From Xylaria sp. FL1777 (taxonomy: Eukaryota; Ascomycota; Sordariomycetes; Xylariales; Xylariaceae): 64,000 bases of DNA. The notes below the pieces were generated by a model that saw only the letters and a program-made list of their open reading frames with translations, had not been told where the DNA came from and did no database searches. Shown here piece after piece: positions 25,427 to 38,600 of this stretch. A program made the position numbers and the translations under genes. Positions within the stretch are counted from its first letter, which is position 1. Each line of letters opens with the position of its first letter. The stretch is from assembly GCA_022578965.1 (NCBI GenBank), contig MU400506.1:1072856-1136855 (forward strand), in the 5' to 3' direction.

Positions 25427-27115
25427 TTCTGTGTCAAATACGGTCAGTTCAGTGTCAATATAACGGATGCTATTTATTTTCAGTTCAGTGGAACTCACTG
25501 TGGTAGTAAAGTGACAGCTGTGATGATCGAAGTGGGATGATGCTGAGGAAGAGTCGCCGAGTTAGCGACTAGATACTGGAAAGCGGATTGCACACAGCCA
25601 GCAACTGGAACTTACTCGGGGGAATTATGAGGACGAGGGAAAAGAAGAGAGGAAGAGAGGAAGAGAGGGAAGTAAATGCAAGAGGATTAGGAGAATAAAA
25701 GAAGAGAGGAGAGACGGAAGTAGTAAGCACTGAGGGGCAGGATAAGACGATAAAGTCGAGCCGGCCGTGGAGGATTTCCCACGTCGCAGGAAAATTTGGG
25801 AGCGGATCTACTTACGGTACCCCTCCATCGCCGTGCACAGAGTGCCTACCATGCCTACCATGGGCTGAACCTCGCTGGCAGACCCCTCCAGGGCCCTCTT
25901 ACCGCCCGCCGGGTTCCTACGGTGACTGGCTGACTATCGAGGGCCGATTGGACGGCTGCGCGCGCTAGCTCCCTTGCTGGCCTAGCGCCATGAAGGGTTC
26001 GCTTAGTGGGTGGGGATGCCCCTGCACCCAACATGTCCCTCTACCCCTCGCAGTCGAGGCTTTCGGCAAATGTGACCGACTACGAAGGGATACTTTCGTA
26101 TTTACACTACCTGTCTGTATGTATATGTATACGCTACAGTAGATAGCGCAGGATGTTTTCTCACGCTTTGCTTACCTGGGTACAGTCATCCAGACTACAA
26201 CAATTTCCCACCCCTTACTATCTACTAGGCAGGTATCCGATTAAAACGGGAGCAGATGGAGGGTTTTGTGTCGACTATTGAACTAAGTTGTCTACTTGGG
26301 CGGATAGGTCGGTTGAGTGGGCTACGTTGTAGTAGTAAACTGTAGGAGCCAGCGCTGACTAGGCCAATTGAGAAGTGATTAGCCTTTACTTAGAACTTAT
26401 TTATATGTACTACATTATAGATACTCATTTGACCTCAATGAAATAGCTGCTAAGCGAAAAGAGAACCAAGATTGTGCAAGCAACCTACCGGTAAGGGTGT
26501 TCAGATACAGCAGCACAACAGAGCATTTAATAGCCGGCCACCAGTATGTATACGTCAGCCGGCCGGGATGGAGCCTACACTACGATTAAATTACCCCTGA
26601 AACACTACATACATATATAAGTTTATTTCACAACGCTAATTCGTGGTTTAGTCTATGACACTGGACGTAATAGCAGAAGGGAAGTAGAAGGGCATATCTT
26701 ATGATCATATCTCAGACTGGCGGATATGCTTTCGGAGCCTATATATTCAGCGCCGAGCTGCCACCCGGGGTTATGGGTAGTTCATTAGCGACATGCTTAT
26801 CTATGGCTGCGGTCCTTCAATCATCAATGCCATCATTCAGTCCCCCTTTTCGCTATTTGAGCTTTGCTTCGGATTTTTGTCGGCACCTTCGCCGTAAAAA
26901 GCAGCAAGCCGGCATGCTTTGACTGCTCGTCCTAGACAAGGACGGGGAGCATGCCTGCTCGTGTGTGTACTTGGTTCCGTGAGACGTAACACCTGAAGAT
27001 GTTGCGCTAAGTACGTGACTACTGTTCTATAGAACCCGAAAGAACGCCCAATCGCCAAACGCCGTGCCAGATGCATGCCGACGGAAACGTTATCCCGCTT
27101 TTCTAATCAATGTCT
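25427..27115. other. SAH1 promoter and eIF3h 3' region
   Basis: The SAH1 leader side (25500-25780) is pyrimidine-rich on the coding strand, as expected of a strong fungal promoter. The remainder has no recognised gene. Confidence 0.5.
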
Positions 27116-28356
27116 TCATTCCGGTAGAAGGTTCCCCCTAACGGCAAACATTTTAGCGCTGACACACGCCGTAAATCCATCTACCTGTTTGCTGTACTGC
27201 TCTACCTGTTTGGCATTCAACATGCCCTCGAGCCGACTAGGTTCTTGTGGTAGCTTGAAGATGCGTTGCCATTCATCCTCAGGTAGAGGTTGTTGCTTGG
27301 CCGCAACTCGTGCCGCGTTCTCCGCTTTACGCTTTGTCTGCCACGCTGTAATCTTGGTCTGCTCTCGTGCCAACTGTCTCTGGTAGTATTGATAGTTGTT
27401 GAGTTCCGTGTAGTGCGACTCTATGCTGTCGAGTAGTAGGTCACATGTTTTCTCCAAAAAGGGATCTATCGAGAGGTCGAGAATGTCGGTTGAAGGATGA
27501 AGAGGCATCTGCATAGGATTGTTTTGGAGGTCGGCAAGCGATGTAGGCATGGCCACGTCACCTGTTGTTGGCTTCGCGGGTATTTGGTGGAGGAAAGAGG
27601 TAAGGAGGTAGGAATTATGTATAGTAACTGGGAGTTCGGTGAAAATGTCCCTGAAAGTTAACTTCGATTTTTGAAGGCTATTGCAAGTTAGCATTACATC
27701 CTCCCGGAAAGTTGGCAGCTGAGTCGAACCTGTCTGTGGTGAACTTGCCCTCCTTATACGCGGCCATGAAGGTAGAGGTTAATTTGAAGGCGCGTAGGCT
27801 TAGAGCGCCTTGTGAGCTTCGGCTCACGTCATGAACGAGGGCCACTGTCTTGTCGTTTTCACGCTGGTAGTGATACTGGTTCTCGACGAAGCCGAGGTTA
27901 ACGAAGTTGCCCATCGTAGCGCTTGTGTACCAGCCGACGTTGTTGGCATCTACGTTTACCTCCTTGAGGTGTCGAATCATCTCGTTCTGATAGGTAATAT
28001 TCGCCTTCGCACGAGGCGCGGCGGCGGCAAGCGCAGAGGCATCGTTCTGGTGGCTGCCTTCGACGTTGGCAACATCGGCGGTAGGGAAAGGGAACGAGTT
28101 CGTTACTTCTAAAACTCCATCCCGGTCCATGCCGACGATAGACCCGGTAGCTGTGGTCGGGAAGCTGGCAGAGCAGTGCTTGACAATTTTCATGACAACC
28201 TGAGTGGCAGATCATCAGTCAGTAGGGGCTACATCATCAATCACGGGGTTCGCGATTGAGGTGGAGGAGGGGTGGGATGAGGGGCACAGGTGGTGGACGA
28301 ACCAGAGCTGCCACCTGGACCGTCTTCAACGGTACATCTTTGTAAATGTCGGCCAT
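27116..28356 (-). CDS. Translation initiation factor eIF3 subunit h
   Basis: Minus-strand exons 28356-28303, 28199-27730 and 27677-27116 give 361 residues. eIF3h is a non-core eIF3 subunit that helps recruit mRNA to the 40S ribosome. Seen: N-terminal [20 protein letters not shown] leading into an MPN domain ([23 protein letters not shown]), then [14 protein letters not shown] where catalytic MPN proteins have a His-x-His zinc motif, so this MPN is non-catalytic, as known for eIF3h. The C-terminal half contains [20 protein letters not shown] and a basic helix ([20 protein letters not shown]). Both introns use GTTCG-type donors; the 52-nt second intron is needed because continuing the frame of exon 2 adds a non-family tail. 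The gene lies in the same orientation as SAH1. Confidence 0.93.
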
Positions 28357-29937
28357 GGTTGCAGCGGTAGAGAGATACTCAAGACGTAGAGCGTCTTGTC
28401 TGTCTAGGGCCGCGGTGTGGCTTGTAGTCGGTTGATGACGAAGAATCGCCGAAATTTTGTGGTTTGATGTAAATTGTGCGATGTGGGGTGAATGGACGGA
28501 GAGGCGGAGAGGCGGAGACGAGTGGCAGAAAAGGTTATCTACGAACCTTGAAACATTGAATTACGTAGTGGGCACTAAGTCCCTACTTAGGTAGTGATAT
28601 TTGCACCAATGTGATAAGTAGATATCCTATGTATCAGAATATTAGTCTTTAATGCATATCTCGGTCTACCTACTAGGTACCTAATTATTACCTTAAAGCT
28701 GCCGGTCATGATGCTTGCTACCTACCGAGTTGGGTATTTCCATACTAAACATACTGTACCAAAACAAAACATACATACAGCATCACAGTTTATGTGCTGC
28801 CCTATTCTCCTAACACGAGAAGCTCTGTTTAAACGAAACGGGTACCTATTTCGGATACCGCTTGTGTCCGCCTGTTCTGCCCAGACCACGGCAAAGGCAG
28901 GTGTCTCATGTTTGGGGGCTCTCTCTCTTGGGTGTTGATCCAAAGAGCGAAGCGAATTTAAATCCCACTCTTGAACCCCCACGCCAAAGCCAACGCTCGG
29001 GGGGTGTTGTCATCTTCCATGTCATTTAGGCCACTAATAGACTCGTGCGGAAAGAGCCTCATCTTGACGACGTCTCATCTTTATATGCCGTCTTCGCCGC
29101 CGTGGTTTGCGCGCAATTCAGCCAAATATCGCCATGCCGTCCAGCTCTGAGCGTGCGCCCAAGCCCCGGGCGCTGACGAATGGGGCCATCAGGCTATCAG
29201 GACTGCCACGAGCACCGAGACCGCCCCCTGATTAGCTCTCTCCGCAAGACTCTCCGCAAGACCCGGCGCCTGGCCCTGCTCCTCGCCCAGCCCGTCGGTC
29301 GGCAGGTAAAGTAGCTATACTACCTACCTGCCTACATACTTGGTAGGCATGCTACATAGGTATGGGTATACTACCTAAATATACACAAGTAGATATGGGT
29401 ATACTACAGCAGAGGTATAGGTACCGTCCCTCCTCTCCTTCTTCTTGTTCCTCCTCCTCCTCCTCCTCCCGTCCTCTGCCTCCGCCTAGCCAGGTCTTCT
29501 CTCTCTACATCGCTGCGCTACGCCCGTCTGGTCCAGCTTACTAGGGGATCGCCCTGCATTGGGCAGAGGGAACAACAGCTTCCGGGGTTTCGATCCATTT
29601 CTATTATCCTTCTGTCTCATCTGCGCCTCCTGGCAATTAATCGACAGCTGGTGCTGGCTCTCTATACTACATACCCTGCGCCGAACAGAGGATCTACTCT
29701 ACCTGCAAGACTTGCCAGCCAAATCCATGCGCCAGTGTGACGATTCTCGTCCTTTGTGCAACCCTGGTCGACCGAGACCCCAGGACATCAACATGGATAG
29801 CTCTCCTCCCATTCGCCACCGCCCGCCGGCAAACCTCTATCTACCTTGCTGGTTTGGCGCCCTCTATCAAACTACTTTGATGATAGCCCGCTCTGCTCGC
29901 ATGCAGTAGCCTGACCTAATGCTACCCTACCGACTCG
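28357..29937. other. Gene-free spacer with TACCTACC and CTC repeats
   Basis: Contains TACCTACCTGCC-type repeats near 29320-29390 and a CTC microsatellite near 29450-29469. No coding region recognised. Confidence 0.5.
29450..29469. repeat. CTC trinucleotide repeat
   Basis: Short tandem TCC/CTC run in a pyrimidine-rich stretch. Confidence 0.85.
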
Positions 29938-30770
29938 TCACGCCCAGTCGGTGATCTCCCAGCTTTCCACATTGTCGCGAATGATAAGCCTATGCCGGTC
30001 AATCTTCCAATGGGAATAGAGGTCCCGAGCTGCCCCGGCTGCCCGTCGATGCGCGGGACCGATGCCTCCTTTCCTTGCGTCCTCTTGCGATCTCCACACG
30101 CACGTTGCCAGATTTTTACCATCCTTATCAGGGCTTCCAAACCAGTACCTAATCCTGTCAGTGCATGACATGCATTGGTGGTGCAGAGGTTCGCCTACTT
30201 GAGAAAGCCGCCACTCGCCGTTGCTTCTGCATGCGCTGCCTTGTCCAACGCCCCCAGGTCCTCGTACACCGTCGTCGGTGGGATCTGGGACCGGAAAGCT
30301 ACCACGAAAAAGGAGCTCCCTGTCCAACTGTGTTCTTTTTGCTGCGCTAGCCGTTTTACCTGCTCTATAACCTCTTCCCAGTTGAAGGTGTCGATGTATG
30401 GGGCAGTGGCATAATCGGGCCGGAGACACTTTAAGTGACCCAGCGCCTGCGCAAGGATCGCATTTTCCGTGTCAAGACTTGTCAGATCCAGCAGGTGTTC
30501 CCTTTCAGTGTAGGGTGACATAACCATCATTTTCTTAGCCCCATCTCGGAGAGTTTTTGAAGCCGGGACCTCTTTTGTCGAAACTGTGACTGATGTCTTT
30601 CCGGCGTTGGTAGTGAGCACGGGTCCTGCAGTCTGCAAAAATTCGTGCTGGATAGCCATGGTCTCGCCTAAATCCGCAGAGATCCTTACAGCCCGTGGAA
30701 TGAAACCGAGTTCAATAAGGTGCGTAAGGAGCCGCTGGGGTATGATGTTGCGAGAGCAAATTCCTCGCAA
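29938..30770 (-). CDS. UPF0643 family protein
   Basis: Exons 30770-30199 and 30148-29938 on the minus strand give 260 residues. The family is conserved in ascomycetes; molecular function is not known. Seen: the core block LDLTSLDTENAILAQALGHL, then RPDYATAPYIDTFNWEEV, SFFVVAFRSQIPPTTVYEDLG, DKAAHAEATASGGFLKYWFG and the C-terminal NLATCVWRSQEDARKGG and WKIDRHRLIIRDNVESW, as in other UPF0643 members. The 50-nt intron (donor GTAGGC, CACTGAC branch site) joins GGFLK to YWFGSPDKDG. The start is uncertain: Met at 30770, or Met 38 at 30659 (MAIQHEF). No signal peptide or membrane helix is obvious. Confidence 0.88.
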
Positions 30771-33700
30771 GCCAATGAGTATGAATCGAGAGTGTGGTAA
30801 GTTATATATTTTTCCAGGCAGGGTGGGCTGAGTCCTGATATATATATATCCGTGGATTTGGATGCAGAAGAACCGGCATAAATCTAAGCGACCCTTGAGG
30901 ACAACTTATATAACCTGACCCCTACCCAGCATTGGTCTTTGTCACTATCCCTGAACGATTACGAAGTGAGTTTTGCTTTAATAATGTTGTGTACCAGCAA
31001 CGAGCGGTGCCGGTACCGCTTGGACATTATGACATCTACCTCGTAGGTAAAATGTTGCGCTATCGCGCCATCCTGCCAATTACTGATACCATAAATTTCC
31101 GTCACTAGTATGTGCCGCCTGAGTAGGATGTCAATCACTTTATCAAATCACACTAGTATTTCCCCAGACGCCAACATTGGGGTTAGTGTCACTGCTGTCT
31201 TGTGTCGCGCAAACATTGCGGTGTGTGTGATACGTGCTTTCACAGCTGATAACCGCCAAATTATCGTCGCATAAATGAGAACTAGGTAGTTCAACACCAA
31301 CGTGGCTTCAGACCCGCCAACCCACTGCCAGCATCGAGTCAACTAGCTTCGAGTATAGCCGCAAAATCGTATCAACGAAAATGGCCAGCATACTAGTTTA
31401 ATTACTTCTGATGGTGAAGGGTGAGATATTCCATTGGACTCGGCTCGATTTTTCCCGACCTCACACCGCCAATCACGGACACCACAGCAAACTCTAGACC
31501 AGTGATAAACCCAATGCACTAAGGCTTCGATCTTTGCCTACTATACTAAGCAACGGGTTACTAGTCTAGCTATTCTATAACCATCGTCCATTCAGTGTCG
31601 TTCCACCATTTATTCGATTATCTACTTGGCGCTCCTTGTATGGTTTTTATCATCAACAACATATAAGTATCATGCAGCTTAATGCCACAATCTGTTCCTG
31701 ATTTCACGTCCGAAACCGGTCTGTTTTATGTTGCAGTCACCTTGCTGCCGGGAAAAAGGAATCCCTGATGGTATCCGCCCGCAATGTCCTCCTCTACGAA
31801 GCCGAGAGAGCCAGCCAATGGTATGATTTCACCTGTATGATTGCGTAATAAGAGATGGTGGTGAGATGCTGGCGCCTTGGCATAGACCGACTTCCGTGGC
31901 TTTGATACCAACAACCTTTGTTGTCTTTAGGTCTCATAGGCGCATTTCGGGTGAGATGTAGTACTTAGTGCTATGCTTCTTGTTTCGTAGAACTAACAAG
32001 TTCAAATCCTCCTCTCTCGCCCAGAAAAGACTACGGATTGACAAGTTCCAAGATTGTTGAATGCTGACATGCGTATTGTTAGCTGCACGGAATAAACTCC
32101 ACTTGTAGGGCATAGACTACAGAAAGGAACATTATCATCACCAAGCACTCTGATCCCACCCCTAAAGACTGAAGGAGGAGATGAGGACGGCGATTAGATG
32201 CTTTGAGTGGACGCAAAACGACAGGTTATTGCGTCAAGATAGTAAATACCCTTGTCACTATAGCCTATAGGCAATGCAGGTATGAGTTCATTGCCTGGGA
32301 TAATACCGAACGTTATCAGCCTCAAGGTCGCTTAAGCTGAGAACCGTGTAGGCAAAGGTGCCGGCAGGATCTTTCAGTAGCGAATATGCGATGAGTTATG
32401 TATGTATAGAATCGGAAGAGTAAGTCTAACAAAAACCGGCCCAAATACTATCGGCAGTCTATTAGGTTACTTGGACTTACCCCCTACCCCCTGGCAAACC
32501 CGATTTAATTTTTCTATTTTATTTGAATATTTGCGTTAGAGACCGTGAACAAAGACGGATGCATGTGATCGGACTTTTGAGCACCTCCATAATAGCCATT
32601 GCTATTATTTCTTTCTTATTCATCCAATACAATATCGAGCAGAGTCCAAAACAGGTAATAACTTAGATAGTAGCAGCGCCACCTCGACCTGTAGTTGGTC
32701 TTCTGGACTATCTCCCAAAAGGTAGTGTAACCAGAAGACGGTCAATTAATCCACCCTTGTGCTGCAGAATTCGTTGCTTTGCATGTCTGCAGATTTTTAG
32801 CTGAAACTCCGTCCATTCGCATATATGGAGCAGCCACTTATCCCTTTTCTTTTCTTCTCCATCCCTTTAACTACTTTGCCTCTGCATTATCTAAAGGTAA
32901 CATCGTCGACTTGGCAATAATTTGTACCACCTCATCTAAAGCCTACCATTCATACCTATCTATATTCCTACTCCAACTCTCAACTTCCCCCCGCTATCAT
33001 GTGAGAACCTGGTGAAGCAAAACTTGAACTGGCCGGTTTATACATGGAATTAGCTTAACGTAGAAGTCACCTACAGTTCCCAAGTTTGAAGTATGAAAAT
33101 CTCTTCTCGTTCGTTAGGCCTCAAAACTAGGTTGGGTATCATTGCTCGATACCAATCCTTAGCGGCGCTTATTCGTATACTCAACACCCGTGCGCGCTCC
33201 AGCACATTATGCCGAAAACGTCTTAGGTTTGCCTATCGCCCAAGTCTTGATATCTCCAAGTGGTGTGCTTCGCTTTTCACTAGTTGACTATAATCGTACG
33301 ACTGTATTCGGGGGAAAAATTAATGTCATAGACGCGCACCTTCTCATTAATACAGGCGCCTAGCACTTTGAATATCAAGAGTGAAGACATAGCAAGGCCT
33401 TGATTAAGGGCTCGGAGAATGTTACTGAATTTAGCAACAGTCTTCTCGGGTACTAAGGGTTAGTTACCCTTTAAGATCTAGGCGAATAAAGCGGGAATAA
33501 TAACGCTATATATAAGTCAACTCACCTAACCCAGTTCCAGCCGAAGCCGGCTATTCCTTGCCCATTTGTATGTCTTGTTGATAGGAGGGCAGAATTAATA
33601 AATCCGAAAGTTATAGTTATACTATAATAAAAGAAAACCTAGGCATAAGATTCCAACTTCTCGACCAAGTGCTATGTCTCGAGAACAATCATGACAATAA

Positions 33701-35450
33701 AGTCCATAAAATTATATGAGGAGTTATAGTACTACAGTGTCCCTGGAGGATGACTGATACCGATATGGTAATTATTAAGCACTTAGTTTACTGATTTTTA
33801 TAAGTAACTCATCAGTGACCTATCTTCACTCGGGATGAAATGCCGCTGACAAATCTCTTAGTGATTGCTCAACTTTGGAAAAGAACATTACACTTTCTCA
33901 AATTTGATCTCACACATAATACCACAGGATATGATTCTTACTTCATTAAGATCTCACAAAATCGTCTATTTCCTAATAGCCTTTTCTTATAGGCGCGCTA
34001 GTTGTAACTAATCTTGTAAAGCTATATAATCAGACATAAAGATTAAGAAAAATAGAATTGTTAAAGACCTCAAAGATAAAATAATTGAGAGTATATATCA
34101 GTGTGATATAAATAGTACCAAGCCGATTTACCAACTGAATTCCCGTCATGGTTCTTGTGACACTTGTCAGCGTGGCATAGGATTCCTCAGTTCTCCTCCT
34201 CCTCCTCCTCCTCCTCCTCCTCCTCCTCCTCCTCCTCCTCCTATTTCAAGCTGTCCTATTTAAACTTCATGTAGTCTACATTAGGCTCATAATAAATGGA
34301 TCAACTTGATTAAGGAAAAGACAAATATAGGAGTACCTTGGGAATCTCGGTGTTGTGGCCTTAAGCTTCCGCTTCGTGTGACATGAAATTGTTTACATAA
34401 TGCCACAACTACCTGTGTTATTAGCGCTTTAATGCTGCTTAACTATTCGCAAGGATTTTACTTTTAATCTCGAGTGGCAGCTATATCATTATTCAAATCC
34501 CGGTTCACTTCTTTCATTATGATTTTATGGTACAACTTCTTCCCTGGTGAGCGATGCTAAAAAGTGAAACAGGGATGAAGACAAGACTTGAAAACTATTA
34601 AAGTGGGAGCAAATTTTGTAATTTCTGCTTCGTTTGCGATGTCATTACCAGCTGACGCCGCGAATTTGGCGTGATACCTGGTGGAAAAACTTTGGAGATG
34701 GTTGTGCAATATGTATCTGCGTTTGGAAGACGCTGCTGGTGAACATTTTATATACAAAATGCTTTTGGCTGAAGCACTATGTAGCCAATCGAACATCTAC
34801 TCAAATCTAGATACTATCTAGGTATAGCCAAAGCTCTACATGGCCGTTTGGCACGGAAAGACCGGCCTCGGATCCTTGAGGCCTTCGATGTTTATTATGT
34901 AATATTATATTTTGACCAGTCTCGTGGATTCCAGATCTTAGTTCATATCATGCGTCATGATTCTATGAGAGGTTTCTCTATTCGGAACGAGGAAGATAGA
35001 TCTCGCAATAGCGCTCGAGACGCTATAATCTTACACGGGCTATGAATGCCACTACGCAGCAGAATAAAGATTACGTTGCTTGAGCAGAAGGTTAAGACGA
35101 TGTGCTCTTGATATAGGAGTGTTCTATTTTAATAATTTGAAGGACCTATCAGTCTGATAAAGTAACGTGACATAGGGGTCGAGGCTTGTTGTATGTGGGA
35201 GTTCATAAATGTAGAAATATTGCAGTCTTTACGGTTGGGGTAGACTTTAACAGAGGTGTTGTCAAGTTATTATGTAAGTATCGGAATGCATCGATACTAT
35301 TGGGGTATATACCTGTCCATATTATCATTAATCGATCCATTAGGTAAGTCAATGTCTCTTGAATGCTTGACAGCGCAAGAAGAGCTCATGCGAATTTATG
35401 CAATATCCCACATTTAGTCATCCCTAATTAAGCAACTGCATTAAGAATCC
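30771..35450. other. 4.7 kb gene-free AT-leaning spacer
   Basis: No recognisable gene. It becomes clearly AT-rich between about 33,300 and 34,150, as expected for decayed repeat DNA, and carries a long CCT repeat. Short frames (for example 31726-31914 minus, 34848-35045 plus) show no family similarity that I can name. Confidence 0.45.
34191..34242. repeat. CCT/TCC trinucleotide microsatellite
   Basis: About 50 nt of near-perfect CCT units, strand-asymmetric (pyrimidine on plus), inside AT-rich intergenic DNA. Confidence 0.97.
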
Positions 35451-36271
35451 CTACTCATCATCCAGTATACGGCTTGCTATACTTCCAAAGACTGGGACTT
35501 CAAATCTATGCGGAAAATTAGACTTCACATTTTGCAGTTGTGAACACGGATGATGGAATCCTCACCTATCAAGAGTATCGGCGTCCCGGTACGCATGAAG
35601 TGCGAGAAACGCTATTAGACCGAGATCTCCGAGCACAATGAGCCAACTGAGAACTGTCGACCAGGAGAATATGAGATGAACAACGAACAAGACAGTGAAG
35701 ACGAGACTAGACTGCCAGGCGTGGAATCTAGAGGTGTGCATTAGCTTGGAGATTTCAGAACTACTCGATCTTCCCTCTCCGCATTGAAATGGAAAAGTTA
35801 CAAAGCCAAACCCAGAACAACACCACACGTTTATTACATAAATAGGATGGCCACGAGCAGTACTCACCTAACATAGTCGCTTTTTCTCTCTAGGATCAGG
35901 AGTATAATGGCGCCAAGTGGCGGTAATCCGATATAAGCAAGGACGGCCTCGTAATCCAGCCGGAGGCCCAGACTCGTGTCGAACTCGCTGACGAACTCCC
36001 CGTTGCCGCCTAATCCTATTCCTCCCGCACTTGTACCCGTGTTAATGCCATTGCCAAAGCCTTCTTCGGAAGCGTATCCCGCATGCCACGACCGTTGGGG
36101 TTGCGGATGTTGGAGCGGTGGTGGGGAGTAGGCAGCGAAGTTGCGCTGGGAGGGGCTGAAGGACCGCCTTTGATCGAGCGACGCGCGCGGCGAGGTGGTA
36201 CCTTCGCGGATGGGAGGAGAGAACGGCCGGTTATTCTCGGGGGGCGAGCTTTGATATGGCGCGAAATCCAT
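35451..36271 (-). CDS. Small membrane protein, UPF0132/DUF4870-like
   Basis: Minus-strand exons 36271-35868, 35727-35566 and 35505-35451 give 206 residues. The family comprises small integral membrane proteins of unknown function. Seen: a Pro/Ser-rich soluble N-terminus (residues 1-95), then TSLGLRLDYEAVLAYIGLPP with a first membrane helix ending LLILERKSDYVRFHAWQSS, a second helix (LVFTVLFVVHLIFSW) and a third (VLSWLIVLGDLGLIAFLAL), then AYRDADTLDRFEVPVFG and an acidic end. The two introns, 134 and 60 nt, both have AG|GTGAG donors. Without the last exon the protein would stop at TLDR; exon 3 supplies the FEVP tail seen in homologues. Confidence 0.87.
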
Positions 36272-36903
36272 CGTGGATCGTCGCTCCGTATTGTTTGTAT
36301 AGCTGAGTAGCTCGGCTCGTTATCTGCTCATGGGATCTGGTGAGCAACACTATCTAGGTATCCGTGAAAAGAACTCCTAGCTTCGGAGTAATGGCTTGCT
36401 GTCCCCGTAAGATTCCGGCGTCCTGCGACACAGAGAGGTAGACGGAGATGGGGGAGGAGGGTTGATGGTGTCGCGAGCCTCTCAGCTATGAGATTATGAT
36501 CATAACTTATGAGTAACGTGCTACCTAGGTAGGCTGTACTTGGTCTTGGCACAAATACTTGCAGGGGCAGTGGGTCGCTGTAGCCTGTGACTTTAGTGAT
36601 ATGCAGGGTCTAGTTTAGCGCATTGTTAAACCTACTGTAGCTTCAGTTAGGTAGGCACCTTTTGGTCATTATTACCTACCCCGAAATTATGCAACGGGCT
36701 GATCTGGTTAGTCTGAAGGGTATATACTTATTTACTAGGTACTAGCCGACGGCCGGGATTTTGGAAACGGCCATTTATCATGTTGCAGCCGACTTCTGCT
36801 CCCTTGCTGCGGGATCCATGTACATTGTTTGTTCTAGGGATACTGTTATATACTGTTATACATCGCTTTATAGCACATATAGATAAACAACAGTACACGC
36901 CTT
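36272..36903. other. Spacer between the UPF0132-like gene and uL10m
   Basis: No coding sequence recognised. It contains CTAGGTAGG motifs near 36520 and pyrimidine tracts likely belonging to the promoter of the minus-strand gene on its left. Confidence 0.4.
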
Positions 36904-37956
36904 CTAGACGCCGGTCTCGTTTTCTGCGCCGCCTTCCTTCTTGCCGCCGTTGGATTCTTCCTCCAGCTGTGTCCGTCTCCCCTCGAGAGCCAGCCACAGC
37001 CCCTTGCTGTGGCCCTCCAAAGCTGTCGTAAGGCCGAGACCTGCATGATGTAACAGCGAAACAACCTGTGCCCGCAGTCCATCAAAGCCACCTTCAATGC
37101 CACCAACCCATTTGACTCCCTCATTGTCGAAGGCCTTGTCCTCTATCCTCCCTCCCATGAGGATTAACTTCTGAAGTCCGATCTGGGCACTAGGATCGTA
37201 GTATCCGGGGTTCTTCTTCCGCGTTGGAGCAGGGAATGCGGGAGGAGACGGTGAGAGAACCCTGAGTACAGCTGCCAAGTGTGCGGGAGAAACCGAGGGG
37301 AAGGTTACGACAGCAATGGGTCCTGTGATTAAGGGATTGATCTGTCCGTATGTGGACGTCTCGTCAACTGTAGCCTGCCTGATCGACTGATAGGCTGTCC
37401 TAGACAGATCATGTGTATATGTATTCGACTTTTCGGCCTGGTCCTCGGGCTTGAAGTAGTCGACAATTTTGCAGGCGACGTTAAACATGCGCGTGCGTAA
37501 CACCTGAAACTCAATACTAGATGAGATATCGACTGGGACAGTGCCATCAGGTCCAGCCACAGGAGACGGAACCTCTGCCAGAGAGGCACGCAGCTCTCGT
37601 CGCACGGCGGCCCACTCTACAGCAGTGAGGTTGTTATGTTGAAAGAAGAGCATCAAAGGGGTCGATCGCAGCATTGCCGTGTACGAGCGAAGAAGCTGAG
37701 TCTTTCTCAGCTCGGGCCGCCGGGCACTTGGAGGTTGAGTTGGAGGGATATAGTCGTCCGGTAACCTCAAGGCGCTGAGAGGTACTGGGGAGCGTGCTGT
37801 TGCATACTGCCTCGAGGTAGCTCTCGTCGCGTTCTGAGTAATGAGTGCTGGTATTCTCGGCGAGCTCGTCGTTGTTCGTTGGAGAGCTCGGCTTGTGCTG
37901 CTGCGCGCAGAGCAAGTGAGCCGCGGCGGCATTATGGGCAATTTTGCAAGTCCCAA
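36904..37956 (-). CDS. Mitochondrial large-subunit ribosomal protein uL10m (L10/Mrpl11 family)
   Basis: A single minus-strand exon of 350 codons, or 342 if translation starts at the second Met (37932), whose MPPRLTC start is more typical. uL10m anchors the L7/L12 stalk of the mitochondrial ribosome. Seen: an Arg/Ser/Thr-rich N-terminus without acids, as expected of a matrix-targeting sequence, then [20 protein letters not shown] followed by [19 protein letters not shown], which is the L10 fold signature, and a C-terminal [20 protein letters not shown] block. The tail is charged and Gly/Glu-rich. It shares a 644-nt divergent promoter region with TRP4. Confidence 0.88.
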   Translation of the reverse strand: MGLAKLPIMPPRLTCSARSSTSRALQRTTTSSPRIPALITQNATRATSRQYATARSPVPLSALRLPDDYIPPTQPPSARRPELRKTQLLRSYTAMLRSTPLMLFFQHNNLTAVEWAAVRRELRASLAEVPSPVAGPDGTVPVDISSSIEFQVLRTRMFNVACKIVDYFKPEDQAEKSNTYTHDLSRTAYQSIRQATVDETSTYGQINPLITGPIAVVTFPSVSPAHLAAVLRVLSPSPPAFPAPTRKKNPGYYDPSAQIGLQKLILMGGRIEDKAFDNEGVKWVGGIEGGFDGLRAQVVSLLHHAGLGLTTALEGHSKGLWLALEGRRTQLEEESNGGKKEGGAENETGV

Positions 37957-38600
37957 CTTGCGCCCCTTTTTTGGTTCTCCTCGTTGGATCTCCTGTCTTT
38001 TAGGCTTGGTGTCGTTGGTGTAGTCGTTGTTGGTGACGTCGCGAGGGCAATTGGTTGCTGCTCTCGCTTCGAACCCCCGTTGAGCCGTCGCAAAAGCTTG
38101 GACGAAAATTAATGGGACTGCGTGCTTGGCTTCCGACCAGGATGGGTCAGGACAGGTCCGGCCTAGGACGGAGTCGGCGATCGGAGGTCGGAAGTTTCTG
38201 TTGCTACTCAGTAAATCTGCCAGATCTCACCGCCTACTTGATAACTGCCGCCCTACCTTATCTGATAAAGAACCCCTACGGCAGTTCCCTAACTACCCCT
38301 GCCCCTGTCCCTGACCATGCCCCTGCCCCTCCATCCTCCAGGCCAGATAGGTAGGCATTGGAATGACAGCGATGGTGGGGTAGCAAGACCATCACCAACG
38401 GGGTTGCTCTCCTACCACCTGAATCACTTAGCAAGGGATGTGTCTGCAGCTTATATTCCGATGATCCCCGGCCAATTGAGTTACTCTGGTAGTTCCTATG
38501 TTTTCCCCCGACTTTGATTTGGTCTTTTCTAGCTAGAGGATTCCGTCGCAACTGGGAGGTAGCTCTCAAGAAATTCTCTCCGAATTCGCAGCTTTACAAT
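37957..38600. promoter_or_regulatory. Divergent promoter between uL10m and TRP4
   Basis: 644 nt with CCCCTGCCCCTG-type repeats near 38300-38330. I could not find a perfect TGACTCA (general amino-acid control) site; TGAATCA at about 38422 is only a near match. Confidence 0.45.

Noticed and set aside
24929..25540. 203-codon plus-strand frame opposite adenosylhomocysteinase
   Set aside because: Antisense shadow of a strongly codon-biased conserved gene; no family resemblance.
31999..32030. Possible tRNA T-arm (AGTTCAAATCC)
   Set aside because: The flanking bases do not pair as a T-stem and no D-arm or anticodon arm precedes it.
33300..34150. AT-rich stretch considered as a solo LTR or RIP-mutated transposon
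   Set aside because: Could not find matching terminal repeats or a target duplication by eye; left as an unassigned spacer.
38422..38428. TGAATCA upstream of TRP4 as a general amino-acid-control site
   Set aside because: Differs from the TGACTCA consensus at a key position; a 7-mer near-match is expected by chance.
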